NCBI RefSeq assembly: GCF_002150735.1 | Contig: NZ_MUKA01000057.1 | Coordinates: forward strand, 1 to 52,368 | Origin: Streptomyces africanus | GTDB taxonomy: Bacteria > Actinomycetota > Actinomycetes > Streptomycetales > Streptomycetaceae | DNA: 52,368 nucleotides | Direction of reading: 5' to 3' | Part shown: positions 16,941-26,253 of the stretch, in pieces | Layout of the letters: the number at the start of each line of letters is the position of its first letter | Numbering within the stretch: position 1 is the first letter of the stretch | Notes under the pieces: generated by a model | Database searches by the model: none | What the model saw: the letters and a program-made list of their open reading frames with translations, nothing else | Told to the model about the DNA's origin: nothing | Program-made: the position numbers and the translations under genes

Positions 16941-18636
16941 GGTGGACGGTCGTACGGGCCGGGTTGCAGCCGCCGTGGTTGGTCTTCGCGCCCACGGACG
17001 TCGCGACGAGCTCCTTCTTCGTCACCTGTTTCAGGGTCAGTACGTCGACGCAGACGCCGCCGATCTGGTCGGTCTGGCGGAGTCGGCCCAGCTCCTGGCC
17101 TACGGCGGCCCGCTCGACGGTGATCCGGAACGTGCCGAGGGGCAGCCTGCCGTCGAGGGCGCTGCCCTGGCCCTCCCAGGTGCCGAGGTACGCGGCGGGC
17201 ACGGCGCCGGAAGGGGCGGGGCTCGCGGTCGCCGCGGGGGGAGAGTCGGAGCCCGCCGCGCCTGAGCCGCCCGTGTCGTCGTCGTGGGAGGTCCGGCCCG
17301 GCAGCAGGTCGAACACGAACACCGAGCCGATCGTCACGGCCGCCATCGCCCCGGCGACCGCCAGCGCCACGGTGCAGCTCAGCCTCCGCACCCGGCCGCC
17401 GCCCTCCTGCGCGGACGTAGCCGCCACGGAGACGGACACCCTGCCGGGGCGCCGGCCGGCGGACGACGGGGCGGCGGTGTCGTCCTGCGGACCGCCGTCC
17501 CGGGGCGCGGGTACGGCGGCGGGTACGGCGGCGGAGGCGGGCCCGGCCGGCGTGGGCATCACCGGCGGCGGCCCGAACACACCGGCCGAACCCCCTGCCT
17601 TCCCCGGCAGAACCCTCTCCGCCGGCGGCACACTCCCCGCCGGCGTCCCGGTATCCGCCGGCGTCACCGCCTCCGCCGCGCTCACGGACGGGCTGCTGAA
17701 ACCGATCGGTCCCGACGGGCCCCCGGCCGCCCCCGGCCCCGTCGCCTCCAGGTTCAGCAACTGAACGGCGCTGCGGCTCACCTGCTCCACCAGCGCCCCC
17801 GGCAGCCACCCGCCCGCCACCAGCCGGGCCGTGCCCTCGGGTGCCAGCCGCCGGGCCACTTCGGCCGGGGCGGGCCGCGCGTCCGGGTCCTTCGCCAGGC
17901 AGGCCGCCGTGAGCTCCCGCAACGGCCCGTCCAGCCCGCCCAGTTCCGGCTCCTCGTGGACGACCTTGTAGAGCAGGGCCGCCGAGGAGTCCCCGGGGAA
18001 GGGCGGTTCGCCGGTCGCCGCGTACGTCAGGACCGCGCCGAGCGAGAAGACGTCCGCCGCGCCCGTCACGCCCTTGCCGAGGATCTGCTCGGGCGACATG
18101 TAGCCGGGCGAGCCGATCGACACGCCCGTGGAGGTCAGGGACGCCGTACCGTCCGTGGCCCGCGCGATGCCGAAGTCGATCAGCCGCGGCCCGTCGAGCG
18201 TGAGCAGCACGTTCGACGGCTTCACGTCGCGGTGCACCAGGCCCAGCTCGTGCACCGCCGCCAGCGCCTCGGCCAGCCCCGCCCCCAGCACCCGCACGGT
18301 GTGGGCGGGCAGCGCTCCGCCCTCGGTGACCGCGGCCGACAGCGAGGGGCCCGCCGCGAACGCCGTCGCCACCCACGGCACCCGCGCGTCCGGGTCCGCG
18401 TCCAGGACGGGTGCCGTCCAGGCGCCGCCCACCCGGCGCGCGGCCTCGACCTCGCGGCGGAAGCGGGCCCGGAACTCCTCGTCCAGCGCGAAGTGCGGAT
18501 GGACGATCTTCACCGCGACCGTGCGGCCGCCGGCACTGCGGCCCAGATAGACCCGGCCCATGCCGCCGGAGCCCAGCCGGCCGAGCAGCCGGTAGGGCCC
18601 CACAACGGCGGGTTCGTCGACTTCGAGCGGCCGCAT
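16855..18636 (-). CDS. PknB-type Ser/Thr protein kinase with extracytoplasmic domain
   Basis: A 593-residue receptor-like kinase. The catalytic domain (about residues 15-270) shows the Gly loop GRLGSGGMGRVYLG, Lys43 in VAVKIV, HRDVKPSN with Asp137, and DFG at 154-156. A Pro/Ala/Ser-rich juxtamembrane linker follows. A membrane helix (VALAVAGAMAAVTIGSVFVF) leads to a short extracellular linker and a C-terminal beta-rich sensor-like domain starting near AAYLGTWEGQG. ATG 18636 follows a GAGGGG site. The gene converges on the ESX-like ATPase operon; phosphorylation of FHA domains there is possible but unproven. A PASTA domain is not present. Confidence 0.92.
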   Translation of the reverse strand: MRPLEVDEPAVVGPYRLLGRLGSGGMGRVYLGRSAGGRTVAVKIVHPHFALDEEFRARFRREVEAARRVGGAWTAPVLDADPDARVPWVATAFAAGPSLSAAVTEGGALPAHTVRVLGAGLAEALAAVHELGLVHRDVKPSNVLLTLDGPRLIDFGIARATDGTASLTSTGVSIGSPGYMSPEQILGKGVTGAADVFSLGAVLTYAATGEPPFPGDSSAALLYKVVHEEPELGGLDGPLRELTAACLAKDPDARPAPAEVARRLAPEGTARLVAGGWLPGALVEQVSRSAVQLLNLEATGPGAAGGPSGPIGFSSPSVSAAEAVTPADTGTPAGSVPPAERVLPGKAGGSAGVFGPPPVMPTPAGPASAAVPAAVPAPRDGGPQDDTAAPSSAGRRPGRVSVSVAATSAQEGGGRVRRLSCTVALAVAGAMAAVTIGSVFVFDLLPGRTSHDDDTGGSGAAGSDSPPAATASPAPSGAVPAAYLGTWEGQGSALDGRLPLGTFRITVERAAVGQELGRLRQTDQIGGVCVDVLTLKQVTKKELVATSVGAKTNHGGCNPARTTVHLMPVGDDLQYRSESEESGRPQARMSKVR

Positions 18637-18728
18637 GGCGTCACCCCTCCCCCGTAGGCGCCCGCAGGCCCTCGCCGGACCCCGTACGCGCGCACTCCCA
18701 GCAGAGTAGTGCGGGAGCGCGGGCTCGC

Positions 18729-19586
<858 letters not shown>

Positions 19587-19710
19587 CTAGCCCTCATGGC
19601 GTACGGGGCCGCGCCCGGCCCCGCCGTGGGCCCGGGAGGGGCGGCCGGAGCCTTCACCGCCAGTTGGCGGTACCGGTTCAAACATTCGGGTGACGTGATC
19701 TTGACCCCTA

Positions 19711-19738
19711 TTGCATTCCGGGGCCTGCGTGCTAGGCT
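19711..19738 (+). promoter_or_regulatory. Candidate promoter and long leader of the cold-shock gene
   Basis: TTGCAT at 19711-19716 and TAGGCT at 19733-19738 with a 16-base spacer form a plausible vegetative promoter. Transcription from about 19745 would give a leader of about 150 bases before ATG 19899. Long untranslated leaders are typical of cold-shock genes. The rest of the 321-base gap between mqnA (-) and this gene holds nothing else I can name; a TTGACC at 19701 is an alternative -35. Confidence 0.45.
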
Positions 19739-19898
19739 CGTCGCAAGTTGCAGTTTGGTTTCCCTTGCAGTACAGAGCCTGCGGAGCATGTGACCGCGGG
19801 CTCTCGTCATTCTCAGACGTATGCAGTTGTGCAGAATTCAAATCTTCACACTTGCTGGTTCTGGAGCAGGGCAACCCTTTTGGGCCCAAGGAGGGCTT

Positions 19899-20102
19899 AT
19901 GGCTACCGGAACCGTGAAGTGGTTCAACGCCGAAAAGGGCTTTGGTTTCATCGCCCAGGAGGGCGGCGGCCCCGACGTCTTCGTCCACTACTCCGCGATC
20001 AACGCGAGCGGCTTCCGCTCTCTCGAGGAGAACCAGCAGGTGTCTTTCGACGTCACGCAGGGCCCGAAGGGCCCGCAGGCTGAGAACGTCACGCCGGTCT
20101 GA
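19899..20102 (+). CDS. Cold-shock domain protein (CspA family)
   Basis: A complete 67-residue cold-shock protein with both RNA-binding motifs, KGFGFIAQ (RNP1) and VFVHYSAI (RNP2), in the order typical of single-domain nucleic-acid chaperones. The start is unambiguous, with AAGGAGGG six bases upstream. The gene has a long leader and its own strong terminator, so it is monocistronic. The family binds single-stranded RNA or DNA, melting secondary structure; actinobacterial members are often abundant at normal temperature. Confidence 0.97.
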   Translation: MATGTVKWFNAEKGFGFIAQEGGGPDVFVHYSAINASGFRSLEENQQVSFDVTQGPKGPQAENVTPV

Positions 20103-20115
20103 TCAGTAGTACCCA

Positions 20116-20148
20116 AGGAGCCCCGCGCCGTCAGGCGGCGGGGCTCCT
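20116..20148 (+). terminator. Rho-independent terminator of the cold-shock gene
   Basis: A perfect 10-bp stem, aggagccccg at 20116-20125 pairing with cggggctcct at 20139-20148, with an inner CGCC/GGCG extension and a following tgccttttg tract. It starts 14 bases after the stop codon. Confidence 0.9.
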
Positions 20149-20229
20149 GCCTTTTGTTCGCCGTTGCCCTTCCGTGAATTTCCGGCGAATTCTGGCCCCT
20201 GATCCTGTGGCCCCTGAGAGGATGCCCGG

Positions 20230-20478
20230 ATGCACAGCGACCCAGCCCCGGAGAACGACGGGGAAGGCAGCGGCACCCCCGCAGACAAGCGCCTGGCCTT
20301 GGGCCTGTCCCTCGGCCTGTCCCTCGGCACGGCGACAGGACTCGTCCTCGGCCTGACCGTCTTCGACAACATCGGCCTCGGCCTGGCCCTCGGTCTCGGC
20401 TTGGGCACGGCGATCGGCGCGGGGGCGGGCCGCGCAGCGCGGCGGACGCACGAGGACCGGGGAGACGGGACGCCGTAG
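20230..20478 (+). CDS. Small Gly/Leu-rich membrane protein
   Basis: An 82-residue protein with a hydrophilic start and a hydrophobic centre built on repeated LGLSLG and LGLGLG units. It resembles glycine-zipper helices that pack tightly in the membrane, followed by a basic tail (RAARRTHEDRG). ATG 20230 is the only sensible start, although the ribosome site (GAGAGGAT) is modest. No family name can be given. The repeat-like codons may also reflect low-complexity drift, so coding status is likely but not certain. Confidence 0.55.
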   Translation: MHSDPAPENDGEGSGTPADKRLALGLSLGLSLGTATGLVLGLTVFDNIGLGLALGLGLGTAIGAGAGRAARRTHEDRGDGTP

Positions 20479-20519
20479 AAGCCCCCTGCGGTGTCAGTGC
20501 CCCGCCATAGGGTCGGAGG

Positions 20520-21179
20520 ATGACTGACCTCGACTTTGTGGACGAGACCCGGGTCTTCTACGACACCGTGGCGGAGGACTACGCCGTCCGCTTCAGCGAG
20601 CCGCCCGTGGCGATGCCGTTGGACCTGGGGCTGCTGTACGGCTTCGCGGAGCTCGTGGGTGAGGGGGGCGAGGTCGCCGACCTGGGGTGCGGGCCCGGGC
20701 GGGTGACCGCGTATCTGGCGTCGCGGGGGCTGTCCGTGTTCGGGCTTGACCTGTCGGAGTCGATGCTCGCGATCGCCCGGCGCGAGCATCCCGGTCTGCG
20801 GTTCGAGCAGGGGTCGATGCTGGAGCTGGACCTGGCCGACGCCTCGCTCGACGGTGTCGTGTCCTGGTACTCGACCATCCACACCCCGCTCGACCGGCTG
20901 CCGGACGTCTTCGCCGAGTTCTTCCGGGTCCTGCGGCCCTCAGGACATCTGCTCCTCGGCTTCCAGGCCGGTGACGAACCCCGCCACTACGAGGAGGCCT
21001 TCGGGCACCGGGTGGCGCTGACCTTCCGGCGGCGGCAGCCGGAGCGGATCGCCGCCCTGCTGGAAGCCGCCGGTTTCGTCGTGCGCTCCCGGACCGTCCG
21101 GGAGCCCGACGAGGAACTCGGGGAGCCGGTCCGCCAGGCGTGCCTGATCGCCCGCAAGCCCCCCGAGCCGGTGTCCTAG
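20520..21179 (+). CDS. Class I SAM-dependent methyltransferase
   Basis: A 219-residue protein with a Methyltransf_11/25-type core. The SAM-binding motif I is VADLGCGPGRVTAYLA (about residues 53-68), followed by the acidic end of strand 2 (VFGLDLSESML) and motif FEQGSMLELDL. The C-terminal half has FRVLRPSGHLLLGF. ATG 20520 follows a GGAGG site. The substrate is unknown; the sequence is in the broad small-molecule group that includes UbiE-like and antibiotic methyltransferases. It ends 10 bases before the end of the convergent flavoprotein gene. Confidence 0.88.
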   Translation: MTDLDFVDETRVFYDTVAEDYAVRFSEPPVAMPLDLGLLYGFAELVGEGGEVADLGCGPGRVTAYLASRGLSVFGLDLSESMLAIARREHPGLRFEQGSMLELDLADASLDGVVSWYSTIHTPLDRLPDVFAEFFRVLRPSGHLLLGFQAGDEPRHYEEAFGHRVALTFRRRQPERIAALLEAAGFVVRSRTVREPDEELGEPVRQACLIARKPPEPVS

Positions 21180-21189
21180 CGGTACCCGC

Positions 21190-22971
21190 CTACAGCACCC
21201 CCGCGATGTCCCTCGCCGCGATGTACCCGAACGTCATCGCCGGCCCGATCGTCGAGCCGGCGCCCGCGTAACTGTGGCCCATCACCGCCGCGCTGGCGTT
21301 GCCCGCCGCGTACAGGCCCGGGATCACCGAGCCGTCGGGGCGCAGGACGCGGGCGCGGGCGTCCGTCCGCATGCCGCCCTTCGTGCCCAGGTCGCCGGGG
21401 ACGATGCGGAAGGCGTGGAAGGGAGGCAGCCAGAGGGGCGCCAGGCAGGGGTTGGGGAGGACCGACGGGTCCGTGTAGTAGTGGTCGTAGGCGCTGTCGC
21501 CCCGGTGGAAGTCGGGGTCCTCGCCCCGGAGTGCCAGGGAGTTGAAACGGTCGACGGTCGTGCGCAGGGCCGCCGCCGGGACGCCGATCGACGTGGCCAG
21601 GGCGTCCAGGGTCCAGGCCTTGTGCGCGGCGCCCGAGTCGTACCAGGCGTCGGGCAGGGGCAGGGCCGGCAGGACGTCCTTGAAGAGGTACCGGTTGCGG
21701 TAGTTCTGGTCGACGATCAGCCAGGACGGGATGGCCGGGTCGGTGTCGTGGACGTCGTACATGGTGTGGACGACGTCGCTGTAGGGCGCGGCCTCGTTGA
21801 CGAAGCGCCGGCCCGATCCGTTCACCAGGAGCCCGCCGGGGAGGGTGCGTTCGGCGAGGCAGAAGTACGGCCGGCCCGGGACCGGGATCGCCGGGCCCCA
21901 CCACGCGTCGTCCATCAGGTCGAGCGCCGCGCCGAGCCGCTCCCCCGCCCGGATGCCGTCGCCGGTGTTCTCCTTGGCGCCGACCGTCCACTCCGTGCCG
22001 ATGGGTTGGCGCTGGTAGCGGTCGCGCATCGCCGCGTTGTGCTCGAAGCCGCCGGAGCCGACGATCACGCCGCGGCGGGCGCGGATCAGGCCCGGGTTGC
22101 CGTCGCGGGTGACGACGGCTCCGGTGACCCTGCCGTTCTCGACGTGCAGGTCGCTCAGGGGCGTGTTCAGCCATACCGGAACGCCTGCGGAACGCAGTCC
22201 GGCTCGCAGGCCCGCCGCCAGCGCCTGGCCCATCGTCAGGGGTTTCTGGCCGAGCGCCGCGGCCTTCGTGCCGCGGGCCAGGCACTGGGCGGCGACGGCG
22301 GCGCCCCGGGAGTTCACGGCGGCGAGAGACAGCCACTTGTAGTCGGCGCCGAAGACCACCAGGCCGGCGGGGACGTCCAGGTAGGGCGGGTTCAGCCGGG
22401 CCAGTTCGGCGCCGAGGAGCGTGCCGTCGAGCTGGTCGGGCTCGATGGAGCGGCCGTTCGGCAGGCCGCCGGGCAGCTCGGGGTAGTAGTCGCTGTAGCC
22501 CTCCATCCAGCGGAAGCGCAGGGGGCTGTGGGCCATGACGTAGGAGATCGTCGCCGGGCCGTGGGCGAGGAAGGCGCGCTGCCGGTCGGCGGGGACCTCC
22601 GGGCCGACGACGGCGGCGAGGTAGGCGGCGGCCTTGGCCGGGGTGTCGGGGACGCCGGCCGCGAGGATCACCGGGTTGTTCGGGATCCAGATCCCGGCAC
22701 CGGAGCGGGCGGTCGAGCCGCCGAAGGTCGGGGCCTTCTCCACGACGACGCAGCTCAGGCCCTGCCCGGCGGCGGTCAGCGCGGCGGTCATGCCGGCCGC
22801 GCCGGAGCCGATGACGACGACGTCGTATGTGCCGAGCGGGGGTAAGTCGGCCGCGTGGGCGCCGTGTTGCACTCCGGCGGCGACCGCGAGGCCGGCACCC
22901 GCGGCACCGGCCAGCACGCGTCTTCGGGACGGCGGCCCGGCAGTCCCGACGGAGTTCGTGCTCTTGGTCAT
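21190..22971 (-). CDS. Tat-exported FAD-dependent oxidoreductase (KstD/fumarate-reductase-like)
   Basis: A 593-residue flavoprotein. A twin-arginine signal SRRRVLAG (15-22) precedes a hydrophobic stretch and an A-H-A cleavage-like site near 40, so the folded enzyme should be exported. The FAD-binding Rossmann motif is VVVIGSGAAG (51-60), and the C-terminal GMRTDARARVL and YAAGNASAAVMG blocks are typical of the 3-ketosteroid delta-1-dehydrogenase/fumarate reductase flavoprotein family. Tat-exported members may act on steroids or other ketones or on unsaturated acids; the substrate cannot be read here. ATG 22971 is preferred over GTG 22977 because of the ggag site eight bases upstream. It follows the MFS gene by 89 bases on the same strand. 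Confidence 0.88.
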   Translation of the reverse strand: MTKSTNSVGTAGPPSRRRVLAGAAGAGLAVAAGVQHGAHAADLPPLGTYDVVVIGSGAAGMTAALTAAGQGLSCVVVEKAPTFGGSTARSGAGIWIPNNPVILAAGVPDTPAKAAAYLAAVVGPEVPADRQRAFLAHGPATISYVMAHSPLRFRWMEGYSDYYPELPGGLPNGRSIEPDQLDGTLLGAELARLNPPYLDVPAGLVVFGADYKWLSLAAVNSRGAAVAAQCLARGTKAAALGQKPLTMGQALAAGLRAGLRSAGVPVWLNTPLSDLHVENGRVTGAVVTRDGNPGLIRARRGVIVGSGGFEHNAAMRDRYQRQPIGTEWTVGAKENTGDGIRAGERLGAALDLMDDAWWGPAIPVPGRPYFCLAERTLPGGLLVNGSGRRFVNEAAPYSDVVHTMYDVHDTDPAIPSWLIVDQNYRNRYLFKDVLPALPLPDAWYDSGAAHKAWTLDALATSIGVPAAALRTTVDRFNSLALRGEDPDFHRGDSAYDHYYTDPSVLPNPCLAPLWLPPFHAFRIVPGDLGTKGGMRTDARARVLRPDGSVIPGLYAAGNASAAVMGHSYAGAGSTIGPAMTFGYIAARDIAGVL

Positions 22972-23060
22972 GGCCACTCCAGCCCGAAGAGGAACGCGAA
23001 GGGGTGGGGAATGTCGCGCGAGAGCCTTGCGAAGTCAAGAGCCGTGCAGGCGGGGCGAGT

Positions 23061-24272
23061 TCAGATCCGCTCCCGGGAGGGGGAGCCTGCGCGGGCCGGA
23101 CGCCGGGCGGGGCGAGCCGCCTCCGAGGGCGTTCCCCGCCGCCCGGGGATGAGCTCGGGCAGCAGGGTCGTCAACCCGAGGACCGCCATGGCGGCACCGA
23201 GCCAGAGGGTGGCCCGCAGGCCCCAGGTGTCGATGGCGACGGCGCCGAGCGAGGAGCCGAGGATGACACCGAGGGTGATGAAGGAGGAGTGGACGGTGTT
23301 GACCAGGGGGCCGGCGTTGCCGGTCCGCTGGACGCGGGTGACCATCGCCGGGTTCATGGTGACGCCGACCAGCCCGATGCCCAGCATGCAGACGACGGCG
23401 GGTGCGGGCATGTCGGCGAGGAGTGCGAACCCGGCGAGGAACAGCGCGTTGAGCAGCAGGCCGACAGCGAGGACGGGCACGGTCCGCCGGTCGGCGAGGC
23501 GGCCGACGACGGTGTTGCCGAGAACAGTGGTGGCGCCGTAGGCGATCAGAAGGGCGGGGACGGTTCCGGTGGAGAAGCCGGTGACCTCGGTGAGGATGGG
23601 GTTGAAGTAGCTGAAGGCGGAGAACGTCGCGCCGATGATCAGCGTGCTGGTGGGGAGGACCAGCCAGAGCTTCGGGTTGCGGAAGACGCCGAGTTCCTCG
23701 CGGAGTGAGCCGTCGCTTCCCGCCCGCTGAAGAGGGGGGACACCGGCGCGGGTCACGGCCGCGGCGACGAGTGCCAGCGCCGAGATCACCCAGAACGCCG
23801 CGCGCCAGCCGAACCGTTCACCGACCAGGGTGGACAGCGGCAGTCCGAGCAGCGTGCCGAGCATCAGCCCGTTCATGACGACCGCGATCGCCCGGCCGCG
23901 CACCTCCGGGCGGGTGAGCTGCACGCACAGCGAGACGGCGACACCGAAGAAGGCCTGGGAGGCCACGCCGGTGATGACGCGGGCGGTTGTCATCACGGCG
24001 TAGCCGGGTGCGGTCGCGGCCAGGACGTTGCCCGCGAGGAAGACGGCGAACAGCATCAGCAGCGCCGTACGTGGGGGGAGTTTGGCCACCGCCATGGTCA
24101 GGAACGGGCCGCCGGCCGCCATGGCCACGGCGAAGGCGGTGATCAGGTACCCGATCTGCGGGACGGTGACGTGCAGCCCCTCCGCCATCTGCGGCATCAG
24201 CCCGGCGACCACGAACTCGCTGGTCACCATGGCGAAGATGCCGAACGCCAGGATGTATACGGCACGGGGCAC
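23061..24272 (-). CDS. MFS transporter (DHA1-like drug or metabolite efflux)
   Basis: A 403-residue, 12-TM major facilitator. The N-terminus AFGIFAMVTSEFVVAGLMPQMAEGL with the GYLITAFAVAMA helix is typical of the DHA1/AraJ/chloramphenicol-efflux group, and GLPLSTLVGERFGWRAAFW is the conserved motif C region. GTG 24272 is chosen because AAGGAG lies eight bases upstream. It is 92 bases downstream of a TetR gene on the same strand, with an operator-like site in between, so it is likely repressed by that regulator. The transported compound is unknown. Confidence 0.9.
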   Translation of the reverse strand: MPRAVYILAFGIFAMVTSEFVVAGLMPQMAEGLHVTVPQIGYLITAFAVAMAAGGPFLTMAVAKLPPRTALLMLFAVFLAGNVLAATAPGYAVMTTARVITGVASQAFFGVAVSLCVQLTRPEVRGRAIAVVMNGLMLGTLLGLPLSTLVGERFGWRAAFWVISALALVAAAVTRAGVPPLQRAGSDGSLREELGVFRNPKLWLVLPTSTLIIGATFSAFSYFNPILTEVTGFSTGTVPALLIAYGATTVLGNTVVGRLADRRTVPVLAVGLLLNALFLAGFALLADMPAPAVVCMLGIGLVGVTMNPAMVTRVQRTGNAGPLVNTVHSSFITLGVILGSSLGAVAIDTWGLRATLWLGAAMAVLGLTTLLPELIPGRRGTPSEAARPARRPARAGSPSRERI

Positions 24273-24304
24273 GGTGGGGCTCCTTGTCTTCGGCTGCTTG
24301 TTTT

Positions 24305-24323
24305 GTATTGGTCGGTTCAAAAC
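24305..24323. promoter_or_regulatory. Operator-like site before the MFS gene
   Basis: Read on the minus strand, the site is gttttgaaccgaccaatac. It shares the outer parts gttttgaac and aatac with the site at 24979-25002, and its halves TTGAAC and TTGGTC form an imperfect palindrome. It lies 32 bases upstream of the MFS start, in the position of an operator or promoter overlap. Confidence 0.55.
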
Positions 24324-24363
24324 CTGGGCACGCGAAAGCCCGAGGGCCGCGAAGGCGCCGGGT

Positions 24364-24963
24364 TCAGGGGGTCAGCGCGTCCATCGCGGTCTCGGCGATC
24401 GCCGCCAACTCGGCTGGGCCCGCGCCGCCCTGACTGGAGACGCGCAGACCGGCGACCGTGGCGTTGAGGAAACGGGCCAGTGCCTCCGGGTCGCGCGAGG
24501 AGGTGATGCTGCCGTCGCGCCGGCCGGCTTCCATCACGGCCCGGTAGGCGGCCAGGCGTCGGACGGTGTCACGCTCCAGCAGCGCGGCCGCCGCGGGGTC
24601 GCGTCCGGCCAGCTCCACGACGGTGTTGACCCCCAGACAGCCGAGGGCGCGCCCGGAGCCCTCGCGGCACTCCGCCTCGCCCTCGACCACCAGGGCGAGC
24701 AGTGCGCGCACCCGGTCGGCGGCCGGCCGCTCCATGTCGTCCAGGACGGCCGTCTGCGTCACCGTCATCGTGTCCAGGTAGCGGGCGAGGGCCCGCTCGA
24801 ACAGCGCGTGCTTGCTCTGGAAGGTGTTGTAGATGCTGCTGCGCCCCAGACCGGTGGCGTCGCACAGGTCCTGAGTGGAGGTGGCCTCGTAGCCACGCTC
24901 CCAGAACACGCGCACCGCCGCGTCCAGGGCCCGCTCCTCGTCGAACATCCTCGGCCGGGCCAT
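24364..24963 (-). CDS. TetR-family regulator of the adjacent MFS gene
   Basis: A 199-residue TetR protein. The N-terminal helix-turn-helix reads TSTQDLCDATGLGRSSIYNTFQSKHALFERAL, a close match to the family consensus. The remainder is a helical ligand-binding and dimer domain with two cysteines (CREGSGRALGCLG). ATG 24963 is the natural start. Both its own upstream region and the MFS upstream region carry the same operator-like sequence, suggesting autoregulation and control of the transporter. Confidence 0.93.
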   Translation of the reverse strand: MARPRMFDEERALDAAVRVFWERGYEATSTQDLCDATGLGRSSIYNTFQSKHALFERALARYLDTMTVTQTAVLDDMERPAADRVRALLALVVEGEAECREGSGRALGCLGVNTVVELAGRDPAAAALLERDTVRRLAAYRAVMEAGRRDGSITSSRDPEALARFLNATVAGLRVSSQGGAGPAELAAIAETAMDALTP

Positions 24964-24978
24964 GGCAGCACGCTAACA

Positions 24979-25002
24979 GTTTTGAACTGAAGGTTCCAAT
25001 AC
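24979..25002. promoter_or_regulatory. Operator-like site before tetR
   Basis: The site begins gttttgaactgaag and ends gttccaatac. Half-sites TTGAAC and GTTCCAA form an imperfect palindrome. It starts 16 bases upstream of the TetR start codon and shares its ends with 24305-24323, as expected for an autoregulated TetR operator. A further GGGTTCCAA follows at 25003. Confidence 0.6.
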
Positions 25003-25026
25003 GGGTTCCAAGGCTCTCGGGCCGGC

Positions 25027-26148
25027 CTAGTCGAGGCCGATCGCCGCGCAGTCCGCCTTGTACTTCGCCGTGCAGATGTCCTTCACGGTGTAGACCCCGT
25101 CCGTGATCACCGTGTCCTTGATGTTGTCCTTGGTGAGGGCGACCACCGGCACCAGCATCGCCGGGATGTTCTTCTGCGTGGGGCTGTCGACCGTGTCCCG
25201 GGTCAGCGCGGCGAACTCGATCGAGCGCCCCTGGATCTTGGCGACGGCGATCTTCGCGGCGTTCGTCGCCTCCAGCAGGAACGACTTGTACACGGTCATG
25301 TACTGCTCCCCCGACACGATCCGCTGGACCGCGTCCAGGTTGGCGTCCTGCCCGGTCACCGGCGGGATCTTCGTCGCGCCCGCCTCCTCCAGCGCCTCGA
25401 TGACGGCGCCCGCCATGCCGTCGTTGGCGGAGTAGACGGCGGCGATGTCGTCCAGCCCGACGCTCTGGATCGCCTTCTTCATGTGGGCCTTGGCGATCGA
25501 GGGCTTCCACTCCTTGGTGTCGTACTGCTGGACGATGTCGACCTGCCCCTGGAGCTCGCTGAGCGCGCCGTCCTTGAAGCGTGCCGTGTTCGGGTCGGCG
25601 GGGTCGCCGTTCATCATGACGACCTTGCTCGTCTTGGCCTTGTCACCGAGCTCCCCGACGATGGCGCGGCCCTGCACCTGCCCGACGAGTTCGTTGTCGT
25701 GGGAGACGTACGCGTCGATCGGGCCCTCGGCGAGCCGGTCGTAGGCGATGACCGGGATGCCGGCGTCCTTGGCCTTCTGCACATCCGGGGCGATCGTCTT
25801 GGAGTTCAGCGCGTCCACCAGTATGACGTCGACCTTGTCGTCGATCATCTTCCGGAACTGCTCGCTCTGTCTGGACACGCTCGCCTCGGCGTTGGCGTAC
25901 TCGACCTTGCCCTGGTTCTCGGTGAGGGAGGCGACCTCCTTCTTGATCAGGGGGTAGTCGAACTTCTCGAAGCGTGCCGTGTCCCGGTCGGGCAGCAGCA
26001 GGCCCACCGTGATGTCGTTGCCCTTCTTCACGCCCGCGGAGTCGTCGCTCCCGCCGCCGCAGGCGGTCAGGGACAGGGCCGACACGGTGACCGCCAGGGC
26101 TATGGAGAGGGGACGCACAGCGGGCCGAGGGGTGGTACGCGCTTTCAC
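25027..26148 (-). CDS. Sugar ABC transporter substrate-binding lipoprotein (XylF-like)
   Basis: A 373-residue lipoprotein with lipobox L-T-A-C (Cys30) and a periplasmic-binding-protein type 1 fold. Typical stretches are GLLLPDRDTARFEKFDYP, ILVDALNSKTIAPDVQKAKDAGIPVIAYDRL, YVSHDNELVGQ, and AVYSANDGMAGAVIEAL with TGQDANLDAVQRI, all characteristic of xylose/ribose binders such as XylF and ChvE. GTG 26148 is preferred because GGAAGG lies eight bases upstream. No permease or ATPase gene is adjacent, so the protein is an orphan here and must work with components elsewhere, or in sensing. Confidence 0.9.
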   Translation of the reverse strand: MKARTTPRPAVRPLSIALAVTVSALSLTACGGGSDDSAGVKKGNDITVGLLLPDRDTARFEKFDYPLIKKEVASLTENQGKVEYANAEASVSRQSEQFRKMIDDKVDVILVDALNSKTIAPDVQKAKDAGIPVIAYDRLAEGPIDAYVSHDNELVGQVQGRAIVGELGDKAKTSKVVMMNGDPADPNTARFKDGALSELQGQVDIVQQYDTKEWKPSIAKAHMKKAIQSVGLDDIAAVYSANDGMAGAVIEALEEAGATKIPPVTGQDANLDAVQRIVSGEQYMTVYKSFLLEATNAAKIAVAKIQGRSIEFAALTRDTVDSPTQKNIPAMLVPVVALTKDNIKDTVITDGVYTVKDICTAKYKADCAAIGLD

Positions 26149-26253
26149 TGGTGGTGCCTTCCGATGGGGGAGCATCGCGACGCGGTGCAGAAAGCCAACG
26201 GGCAGACGCCTTGCGACGTCAAGAACCCCATGTGAAGAGATCGCAAAGGTGCC

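Noticed and set aside
16855..18636. PASTA domains in the extracellular part of the kinase
   Set aside because: The C-terminal region lacks the repeated PASTA pattern; it is a single beta-rich region of unknown type.
21274..22845. 523-codon frame opposite the flavoprotein gene
   Set aside because: Antisense of a well-recognised Tat flavoprotein; no domain and no ribosome site.
23061..24272. Specific drug-resistance call for the MFS transporter
   Set aside because: Motifs place it in DHA1-like efflux proteins, but no sequence feature identifies a drug.
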